64,000 nucleotides of DNA from Thalassia testudinum. Taxonomy: Eukaryota; Streptophyta; Magnoliopsida; Alismatales; Hydrocharitaceae. This document shows, piece by piece, positions 54,736 to 64,000 of the stretch. Made by a program: the position numbers and the translations under genes. Under the pieces are notes generated by a model. The model made no database searches. It saw only the letters and a list, made by a program, of their open reading frames with translations, and was not told the origin of the DNA. The DNA lies in assembly GCA_037157565.1 (NCBI GenBank), contig JAZHRO010000002.1, forward strand, positions 36,042,501 through 36,106,500, given 5' to 3'. Each line of letters begins with the position of its first letter. Positions within the stretch are counted from its first letter, which is position 1.

Positions 54736-56149
54736 GAATTCTTATCCTAATAATTGGCAGTGCAAAATTATCCTAACTTATCTTGAAAATTATGCAAATA
54801 GTTGTGATTTGAAATAGCTGCAGATGGGAAATCCAAATGATTGGATTGAATAGAGCCAGATTCAAGACCATTTACAAAACTTTACCATGGTCAGAACACA
54901 TCAGCACAACGTTTTAAAAACTGAATTGGCTAGTTGATCCACTTTACCTGAGAATTAGTAGCAAATTGGCTGAACTGGTTGGCTTTTAAAGCTAAAGTGA
55001 AAAGTGGACATGATAAGTCAAAATCTTGTTTGATTGCTTGATTCGGTCTAGCTAGATAGTTGATTTGACCACCCTTAAAAAAAAAACAAAATTGTGACCA
55101 TAAACTTCCCTCTTGCGGCTTCTCCTGCCCTCCACCTCATCTACCTCCTTTTGTCCTCTCCGCTCTACTCTCTGCCACGTTGGTGGCCTTCCATTGTCCG
55201 GCCTCCTTGCATGAGCTACCTTCTCCTCCCAAGAGCTTTGAGGTATGAAGCATAAACTAAGGTCTTCACTTTTCTACTTAAGGCTTTTTATAGTTCTAGT
55301 TCCTGCACTTGCCACTAGGTGATTATTAGAACTTTTTGAGGTGATTGTGAGGCCTTTTGGGATTGAATTTGTTGTACTTGAAGTTCCTTCAATTGTTGAG
55401 GTACAAGTTTAAAGGCATCAATCATCATCATCATGCAGGGTTTTTAGTTCTGCTGGCTATATTTAATTCAATCATGTAGATTCATATTATGGTATTGGCG
55501 TGACTTATATTTCATAGATCATTGGAAATTTGGATCATCTTTTATGTTTCTTATCCTGTGTTAACTACCTGCATATATGGGAGAAATTGCTGATGGTTAA
55601 ACAGCAACACAGTGGTCCATCTTCTTTCGAAGAAAGGAATGCTGGTTTTATTAAAGTCAATGCCTTTTGCCATTCTCATCTTCTTTATGCTAGTGTTTTT
55701 GATGTCTAAGAAGATTGAAGATATGCCAGATAGGATGAGGCATTGATTCTTTCGGAAAGGTGCTTCGAAAGAAGGCTATGGTATCGTCTCTTTTCCATAG
55801 GAAGAAGTCTGCAGAGGTAAGAAATGCTGGGTTGGGCATTTTGAATCTAACTATGATCATGGCCTTGTTGAAAAAGCTGATTGCTTGTATAATGGCAAGG
55901 TGATTGACCTCTTTACAACGATGTTTTGTGCAACTTCTGTGCATCATTCTCATAGTAGTCTTGTTTTTCATGGCTGAGCTTGGAGATGGTGCAGGTCTTC
56001 GATTTTGGCTCAATGACTGGTGAGCAACAGAACCCTTTTGTTAATTATGCCTTGAACAGCATCTAACTGGAAAAAGGAACATGGGATTGGGAATCCGATC
56101 ATCTAGCTAAGGGGTCCAAATTTCTCAGTCCTAATTTCTATGGAAAATA
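54736..56149. other. Intergenic stretch, no recognisable gene
   Basis: It is AT-rich, with no domain in the short ORFs (for example 55690-56013 minus) and no clear TE ends. Confidence 0.4.
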
Positions 56150-57340
56150 ATGGGCATCTATATATGAGGATTGATCATATGGTTTACAAATCCCAATATT
56201 GTGGGCATAATCTTAAGATTGATTGCGATTGCTTGGGAATAATTTCATATTACAAGATTGATAGTGATCAATGATAAATCTCAAGATTGATTGTGATTGA
56301 GATTAAATCAAAAGATTGATCATATTTTCAATGGAGAGGGATCTTTAGGGCCTATAAAGAGAATTGACTCTATTGTATTCATCATCTCATCTTCACATAG
56401 TGACATCATTCTCTTTGCTAAATGTTTCTACCTTGCAAGGGGCTTTCCATGTAAATCCTTATGTTTCTCGTGGTGCTTGATTTTCGCTTCCTCTATCTTT
56501 CATTTGTGCGCTTGTTGTACGGATTGACTATAATCCTCAATAGATTGGTATTGGAGCCTGGTTGGATGCAGATTTGCCAACAATAACAACAAAGTTCGAG
56601 ATTGAGAAGTTTGACCGAATCAACCTTTTTTATTTCTTTTGAAAGGAAAAAGGATGAGGGTCACTTAGGCCCCCATGCATCGTATTAAGGGGCCTTAGCG
56701 GCCAAAAGAAACAGTTACATCAGCTTTGGTCTATAGAAGGTCAAGATGCATCAATCCCTGTTTGACAAGGAGTCTCCAAAGCAAATGGTGCCATGATGTT
56801 GCCTACAACATTGGCATTAGAAAATAGATGGAGATCGAGAAGGTGTTAGCATCCATATGCCTGTCTTTCAAATGGAGTACTTCAGGAAGTTGCACAAGAG
56901 GATACCATTGCAAAGCTATGGTTGTGGTTAGAGTAGCTTTACACAATGAAGACGTTGGCCAACTTCCAAGAACTAAAGCATTGGCTGTTCATGTTGCATA
57001 TGGCTGAAGATGTGTCAATTAAATCTCATCTAGATGTTTTTATTTCTATCATTATGGACCAAGACAACTTAGACCTTAGTGAGAAGATTGAAGACGAAGA
57101 TCAAACCCTGTTACTACTATGCTCTTTTCTACACTCATCTCATTGCGACAAAATCACACTAGAGGACATGAAGTTTGCATCTTCTCAAAGGAATTGGACA
57201 TAAAAGATCACAGGAATCACAATGTTAGATGCATGGGCAGAAGTGTTGACTGTGAAAGGCAAACAAAAGGAGAAAAATCAATTCCCTTAAAAAAAAAGGA
57301 GAAAAATCAAGCACAGTTATGACATCGAGATCTAGAGAAG
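56150..57340 (+). mobile_element. Copia relic: LTR end, PBS, gag fragment
   Basis: An LTR-like stretch contains CCTATAAAGAGA (about 56351), and a decayed PBS TGGTATTGGAGCC (56546-56558, 11/13 to TGGTATCAGAGCC) follows. Gag begins TKFEIEKFD (about 56588-56614). After an interruption (about 56622-56760) it continues with EDTIAKLWLWLE, MAEDVSIKSHLDVFISIIMD and IEDEDQTLLLLCSFLHSS (56900-57200), the UBN2-type gag of copia elements. An odd run of GATTGATTG(T/C)GATTG repeats lies in the LTR (about 56212-56320). The left end is not defined. Confidence 0.7.
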
Positions 57341-57880
57341 AAAACCTTTTAAGAGAAGAAGCTCTACCTAGATCTTCCAATCTAGGATTTACCCTAAGTT
57401 GACAATCCATTAAAACCACGCTATGAAAATGAGAGTTGTATGTCTTAGTACAAGGACTATCAAAGCCCCCTTGGATAGTCTCTAACAATCTCCTTTTTTG
57501 GGAGAGAGAAGGGAAACCTGTAACCCAAGTACCCAATAAAAAATGAAATTCAATGGTACATGGCTTTATGGAGTTTCAATAATTTGCAATTAGAATTTAG
57601 GCTTAAGAAATACTCCCTTTGACATGCCTATGTGGAGTGAAAGAGCAGACAACGAGTGCTCGAGGAAGCAATAGAGTTATTTAGAGCACAATTGAACATA
57701 TAGAAACTCAAGGTAATGGAAACTAAGAGCTTGTCAACACAATAATTGAGTTGTGCAGCGTAGGGGACCATAGAAGTATATTTGCAGTGTGTATATGGGC
57801 ATATACAAGCCATTGGAGTTTTGGAATTAAGAAAGAGTTGGATCCTTCAAGAACAAATGGATGGAATTGACAGTTCAAAA
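57341..57880. other. Gene-free stretch downstream of the gag relic
   Basis: I see no feature. Confidence 0.4.
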
Positions 57881-58960
57881 GTTTAGTGGATAGATGTCTG
57901 GTTGTCTAAATAGATGTTCGACTTCTGAACATAAGATGCATGGAAAAAAAGACAGATATTTGGTTGACTCTAATTAGGTGTCTTGGATCATTGATTTAAA
58001 TGCCGATGGCAAGGTCATTTTCGAGCAACGGTCATGCCGACATGAAGAAAATGTCGATTTACAGGGATTTCGTCGGCATGCCGTCGACATGCCCTCGGCA
58101 CGGTCGGCATGCCCTCGGCATGGTCGGCATGTTGGCGAAATTGGTGCCTATGTTGAGGTTTCTATTGATTTTTTAAATTACTTTTGCTATTTTTGTTGAT
58201 ATGCATGCCCTCAACATGCTCATCGGCATGCCCATCGAAAAACGGGCATTTCCACGGCATGCCCTCGGCATGCCCACAAAATGCACACTTGGAATTCATC
58301 GACACGGCATCGAAATCGGCATTTCGAACCTTGTCTTGGATTGTGAATAAATGCTAGACAAGGTGGTCGACATTCCAGCACTAAATTTGAAATTTGGTCC
58401 GTCACTAAATTGCAATAGGTGGTCCAGCTTTGAACAATAAAAATCTGATCTAGAGGGTATGGATATTTGGCATCAAGGACAAATGTCTGGAGGACTAAGA
58501 TCACTTTTATTGCAAACGAGTCACTTAAAACACATTTTCTGCAGAGATGCTTGGATTTCAAGAGAATATGTCCGGACTAAGAAAAACAGGTGTCTGAACT
58601 TGAAAATAGGCATCTAAAAGAGGCTAAAACCAAGAACTTTAATTTTTCTGTTTGTGACACAAAGCTCTCCAGAGACATCTGAAAATTATGAGTAGATGTC
58701 TATAATTTTGGGATAGACATTAAACTCGAAATTTGGATGCCTAGGTTGGGCGTTTTAACTCAAGACACAGGTTTAAAAGAGACTCCAACTAAAGTAGATG
58801 TCCAGATTGAAAGAGTAGACATCTGGTAGATAGAACAAGTTAAAATAATTTAACAAACATGTAAATTGAATCAAGAAGTAAATACTGGACGATCAAATAT
58901 GAGAGTAGGCATCTATCTTCAAGAAGGTAGACCTCCATAAAATAAGGATAGATATCTGGC
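57881..58960. repeat. Degenerate AGATGTCTGG motif array (fourth ACGT-type array)
   Basis: Motifs such as TAGATGTCTGG (57891), AGATGTTCGAC (about 57912), AAATGTCTGGAGG (about 58481), AGACATCTGAAA (about 58672), TAGATGTCTATAA (58694), TAGATGTCCAG (58795) and AGACATCTGG (58818) recur. They look like CpG-decayed versions of AGACGTCTGG. A separate palindrome-rich element (about 57990-58345) interrupts the array. It is probably an old LTR. Confidence 0.6.
57990..58345. mobile_element. Small palindrome-rich element with CGGCATGCC repeats
   Basis: The ends are roughly inverted: TTTAAATGCCGATGGC (57995) and, on the minus strand, TTCGAAATGCCGATTTCG (from about 58328). The interior is packed with CGGCATGCC-type palindromes (for example 58071, 58103 and 58229-58276). 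It is non-coding and MITE-like. No TSD was identified. Confidence 0.5.
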
Positions 58961-59400
58961 TTAGTATAAAACTTGGATTTTGAAGAGTAACCTAAAGCAA
59001 CATATAAAGGAGTTCTCTGGGAATTATTTTTACAAACCTGAGGTTTTTAACATGCTATTAAAATAATAATACAACAAACTTTACAAAAACTCTGAACACT
59101 TGAATAAGTATCTTCAGCTTGAGAACTTGGATTCCCATTCTTCTTTTCTTCAAGAATTCTCCATGACTTTCTTCTTTGCTAGAGTCGCATACATTCATTT
59201 ATTACACCTGAAAAATGGTAGCTCAAATCTGACATGCATAAAAAGAAAAAAATTTATGTTTTCTCGTTATCAGAAACCAATTTTAATAGACTTTAGTGTA
59301 TATTGGTTGTATGTAACAAAGTTATCCGACACTTTACCAACATTAGATTGAGGGAGAATTCCAACCTCCTTTGTGCCATCAAGCAGGAAAAAGGAGCCAC
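58961..59400. other. Short stretch without recognisable features
   Basis: The ORF 59100-59351 shows no domain. I see nothing else. Confidence 0.4.
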
Positions 59401-62148
59401 TAAGATCCTAGGTTGGTAGGTTCAATGTCGAGTACATTAATGCAGGGACCATCCAACATCAAGACCATTTCGGCTTTTATGGATGGCTTGCACAGTGGGC
59501 ATTTCTGGGATGATCTCCAAGATTATCCTCCCACCACCATGAATGAACCATGGATGAGTGCCCAACACTTAATTGAGAAATCAAAGTTCTCCCAAGAAGG
59601 GAACAACTACGGTAACAACTCTGGTCTAATTTGGAGAGCACATGAATAATGGTCAATCTGTCTAGAATAAAGAACAATAATGGAGACAACCAGCAAAGCC
59701 TTGCCAAAATAACAATGACAATAACAATGGAAATGGAAAATCCTGCTTTAAGCTGCACCATAAGCAGTACGTCTCTCTAGTGTATAAGATTGTTGATATC
59801 CTGTAGTAGGTCCATATAGTAGAACAGCCAAATCTCAGGTGGCCAACTGGGTTGAGGAATCCTCCGTCTTCTGGACCCTATTGGGAGTTTTGTGAAGAAT
59901 ATAGCCACAGAGCTATTTCACGAAGAATATGGCCATAGAGCCACGTTAGAATTTGCTCAATGAGATGGAGCACCACATCTGGTATGAGAACCTTGCTGTG
60001 TTTATCAAGTGAAGTGCTAAATGTAAGGAGCCTTGGAAGGATCCCTAAGGCCAACATGGTCCTCTACCTTGAGGACCTAATGTCTACCTCCAGCATGATG
60101 GAATGCTTGGATGAGCGTGAAGGAATTGTGCTAGATCTCCCTCTAGCCAAATATCATGTGGAGGCTATATGGGGGATGGCCTAGTATAAAGGGTTGAGGC
60201 TTACCTCCCACCAAGAATACATCAACATAATACGTGGCATCACCATCCAAACTGATCCCAAGGAGCTATGCCCCTTCCCTTTCTATTGGATAGCGAGAAA
60301 ACAATTGGCGAGGACAAACCAAATCAAGTACCTCTATGATCGACTAATCATCACTCTCTCTTACCAATCAAGAGTAGCCAAGGCTCTTTGTAAAAATATG
60401 GAAGCATGATGGATATCCTATATTACATTACCACTAAAAGGTTGGGCTTTAATGACGTGGACCTATCCCTTAACCTTTTTCCTTTTCTAGGCTTTAGCAA
60501 TCACAAGGCCATGCTCATAGGGAAGACCATACTCCCTATGGCAATTCAAGTTGATTAAACATGACGGCCAACTTTTCATGGTCCACCACAACTTCAGGGC
60601 AGGTGTCTCTTCTTATTATCAGCCTGTTAGCTTCGGTATGTCTATTGGACTAGGCGTAATTCACAGAGACCAAGCCATTGGATGCAAACTCTTTTGCATC
60701 CAACTGGAATAAGGCTTGGAGGGAATTCCCTCAAGCACAAAAGGTACGGAAGAAGAAGATACCGGAGGGGGAATTAACCCCTTTCAAAAAGGAGAGATTG
60801 CCTCGCTGCTTGTTGAAAGGTAGCCCTCACTTCAGCCAGGATTGACTTCCTTTGAGGTGCAAGTGAATAACAATTTGGCCAAACAATCTATCTCAACTCT
60901 AAGATGGACCCTGAGAGGCATCCAACCTACTTTGATCTAATTTAGATGTTTTTGTGTCGACTACTTTTGATTTGGAGGGATAGACCTTCAATAATTCAAC
61001 ATCTTTTGAATCTTGACCATTCATTTAGGCCCATTAAGTAGACCTGCCATTCCAAGTCCCTAAGTAGTAGGTTGTGACCATGGATGAAAAAAGAAAGCTG
61101 CGTGACACAGGCTCTATCAAAGAATCCCTCTATGTAGAGTGGATTACAAATGTGGTCGTGGTAGAAAAAGCCACCGACAAATGGTTTGTTTCATAAATCG
61201 CAACAATGCTTCCCTAAATGACAATGCCCCTGTCCCGAAAATTGATGCTTTTGTTGACCTAAGAGCAAGATAAAGATACACATCTTTCTTGGATGCCTTC
61301 TTGAGCTATCCATGGAATTGGAGGATTGTCCTCACATAGTATTTATCACTGATAGGGCATAGTATCATTATCATGCAATGCTATTTGGCTTGAATGTTGG
61401 TCTGGCCTATTGGTGTTGTATATTTTATTTTCTGTGGTTTTGTTAGAAAATCTTTTAAAATTAATATTGATGACATGCTTGTTAAAGAAATAAACTTCTC
61501 TGAGCATCTCCAAAATCTCAAAGAGACCTTCACTCCTAAAAAATGTAAACTCAAATTTAATCCAGATAAATATGCTTTCAGAGTAATATTTGTGAAATTC
61601 CTTGGCAGTCTCAAATTTCATCATAATCAATCCTAAGAAAATAAAAGAAATAACGAAGCTTCATTGTCCAACAACTCCAAAAGGGTTTCAATCTTTGGTT
61701 GAAAAAATGGCCTTCTTAAGACGATTCCTACTGAAAGCTTCTTACAAATGCTTCTTTTTCCTTGATTACATCAAGAGAGGGACAAAATTAAGACATCGGA
61801 TTCCCAAGTACGAAAAATGTTTTATAGATAAATTAAAGGCTCATCTTCAAGCTCCCCAAATACTATCTGCTTTGATTGAAGGGGAGCAGCTGGATTTGTA
61901 CTTAGCAACCTCAACTAGAGTGGTTAGCATTGCTCTAGGTAGATATGATAACATAATTCCACGTTCCATCTTCTACATCAGTAAAGTAAGACTTTCAAAT
62001 GAGTCGGGAGTAATTTATCTCTCTTTCCGAAATTGGGACTAGCCTTGGTAGGAGTGGGCATTATTAAGTTTGATCCAAATAAGCTACCTAAACCATTGGA
62101 AATTGGCTAAATGGGTTGGGTTATTTGGGCAATGTGTCATGTTGAACC
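59401..62148 (+). pseudogene. Tat-like Ty3/gypsy gag-pol relic
   Basis: Decayed domains occur in order. Gag is ISAFMDGLHSGHFWDDLQDYPP (about 59475-59540). Protease is seen as TTKRLGFNDVDLSLNLFPFL with a following GKTILPMAI (about 60427-60552). An RT relic covers about 61140-61640, with VEWITNVVVVEKATDKWF. The RT thumb and RNase H start are at 61602-62042 (NPKKIKEITKLHCPTTPKGF and DLYLATSTRVVSIALGRYDN, then IFYISKVRLSNES). The family is suggested by the 'NPKKIK...YLATS...VYYVSK' layout. Stops and frameshifts are throughout. It is cut at 62148 by the copia insertion. Confidence 0.72.
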
Positions 62149-62281
62149 TGTTGAAACAAAGAAATAACATTACTCACAAATGAAAACCTTTGTCCTCTTT
62201 TATAAGAAAGATGATTGGGTTAATTACATAAGTACTCTCTCAAGATAAATAAAAATGCCAATACCTCTTTACAACTCAACA
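62149..62281 (-). mobile_element. 133-bp copia 3' LTR
   Basis: TG...CA limits, directly abutting the PPT on one side and interrupted gypsy RNase H sequence on the other. Confidence 0.7.
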
Positions 62282-64000
62282 CCCTCCCTCAAGTTGGGAT
62301 GTATATGTCAATGAGCCTCAATTTGTTGCTTAAGAAATTGTGACATTTCTTTTTAAGGGGTTTGATAAAAATGTTAGCAACTTAGAAGAAATATAAGGGA
62401 TACTTATCTTGTCCTTTAGAACATCCCATATGAAATGGCAATCAACCTCTATATGCTTAATATGTTCATGAAAATAAGGATTGGAGGTAATATATGCAGT
62501 CAATTTATTATCACAGTAGAGTGTCACCGGGGTATCTACTAGCACCTCTAAATCCTATAGAAAATCAACAATCCACATGATTTCACATGCAACCTGTGCT
62601 ATGGACTTGTACTTAGCCTTTGCATTAGAATGGGCAACAACGCTTTGTTTCTTACTCTTTCATGAAACAAGATTTCCTCCTTAATAGACAACAAAATCAG
62701 ACGTCGATCTCTTGTCCTCTATTGATCTAGCATAGTTTACATCAGAATAGGCCACAAGATCCATAGTGCCACTCACATTATAATATAGACCTCGTCCTGG
62801 GGTGCCCTCCAGTATTTCAAAATGAGACACATATCATGCCAATAGCCGTACCTGGGATTCTGCATAAACTGACTGGCGCGACTAACTGCAAAGTTAATGT
62901 CTGAATGTGTAATAGTCAAATATAACAGATGACCAACAGCACTACGGTACCTGGTAACATCCTCAAACAAGGGATTTGCCTTGTCTGAGTGGTGACTGGT
63001 AGATGCCTCTACTGGTATCCTTGATGGTTTGGATCTAAGAATTCTAGCCTCCTCTAAGATATATAAAGTATACTACCTCTGAGATAATGACAAACCTCCC
63101 TCTTGACGAATAGCCTCTATCCTTAGAAAGTAGTGAAGATCACTTAAATCTTTAGTGACAAAAGTGGACTGGAGAAAAGCTTTTGTCTTTGCTATGCCAT
63201 CAGTATCATTACTTGTCAGGATCATATCATCAATATATACTGCCAAAGTAGTCTCTTCATATCCTACAATGCTTAGTCCATCTAATGAATATAGAATGGT
63301 TACTGGTAGACCTCTGAAATCCCAGCTTCTTGATCTCTAGATTGAGCCAGTCAAACCAAGCTCGTAGACTCTACTTCAGGCTATAAATAGCCTTCTGTAA
63401 GTGGCAAACAAGCTCCCCCTGACTATCATAACTTAGTGGCTGTCTCATGTATATCTCCTTAGCCAGATCACCATATAGAAATGCATTCTTTATATTAAGT
63501 TGATGCGAGGACCACTCTCTAATTACTGCAAGTGACAAGATAATCTTGATGGATGTTATATGTGCAATAGGTGAAAAAGTCTCAAGGTATTTCACCCCAT
63601 ATGTTTGGGTAAATCCCTTGGCAACAAATCTAGCTTATATCTCTCTATTGTCTCGTTAGACCTGTACTTGATGGTATGCATCTATCTGCAACCAACAACT
63701 GTGGCACTCTCAGGACATGGAACAAGATCTCATGTTCCCCTTGTCTGAAGAGCCTGCATCTCCTCATCCATGGTCGCCTTCCATTTCGGATTATGGAGTG
63801 CCTGCACAAAATCTCTTGGAATAATTGCAGTGATAATAGCAGATGCAAACTGTCTGGCCTCCCCCTGGAGATGAGAAATTGTAGTGTAACGAGAAATAAG
63901 ATGAAGAGTAGTGCTAGATCTCTTCTGTACAGTCTCCTCCTTATCTGACTTATCTCTGTCTAAAGAAATAACAAGCTGAGCTGGCTCCTCACATGCAAAA
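62149..64000 (-). mobile_element. Copia element with very short LTR, continuing beyond the window
   Basis: The minus-strand 3' LTR is only 133 bp (62281-62149, TGTTGAGTTG...GTTTCAACA). It is preceded by PPT CTTGAGGGAGGG (62293-62282). Upstream are RNase H and RT: TLYCDNKLTAYITSNP (62545 down), LYLTITHSDINFAVSRASQF (about 62935-62860), NIKNAFLYGDLAKEIYMRQP (about 63505-63440) and FSPIAHITSIKIILSLAV (about 63580-63530). Frames are broken. The left flank gaacc (62144-62148) is the candidate TSD. The 5' end lies outside the window. Confidence 0.85.

Overview
This window is nuclear DNA of a flowering plant with a repeat-rich genome. The evidence is a single spliced plant-type gene, a plant nuclear tRNA-Ile gene, and a dense, layered set of plant retrotransposons (Athila-like and Tat-like Ty3/gypsy, several Ty1/copia families, L1-type LINEs). 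I cannot name the species. No prokaryotic system, CRISPR array or virus is present.

Layout. 1-12617: a decayed Athila-like Ty3/gypsy element, cut by the window edge at its 5' LTR, with PBS, gag, protease, RT, RNase H, integrase, PPT and 3' LTR. 12618-20334: LTR debris, namely a fragment of the same LTR type as the 5' LTR, a minus-strand solo LTR with a GGGGG target-site duplication (TSD), a G-rich minisatellite and a probable copia-type solo LTR. 21325-21398: tRNA-Ile(AAU). 21686-48582: the one confident protein-coding host gene, RNase H2 catalytic subunit A (8 exons, 903-nt CDS, 300 residues), spread over about 27 kb by two TE-loaded introns. 48583-64000: intergenic TE mosaic with a solo LTR inside a tandem duplication, a short copia-type element with both LTRs, a copia gag relic, a degenerate ACGT-motif array holding a small palindrome-rich element, a Tat-like gypsy relic, and a minus-strand copia element running off the window end.

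The RNase H2A gene keeps all four predicted catalytic carboxylates and consistent splice sites and phases. It therefore looks functional despite an 18.5-kb intron 5 holding a copia element, a full-length L1 nested inside it, a non-autonomous LTR element and a second LINE fragment. Most intronic TEs lie antisense to the gene.

The most unusual signals are: LTRs of unrelated families carrying arrays of short perfect palindromes that resemble transcription-factor sites (AGACGTCT, GGCGCC, CACGTG); a gypsy element whose two LTRs match only over their last ~575 bp; an LTR-derived element with ~120-bp inverted ends; and an in-frame Arg-rich N-terminal extension on RNase H2A that could be an organelle-targeting peptide. 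All TE coding regions seen here are broken. All boundaries were read by eye, so ends without a TSD are approximate.
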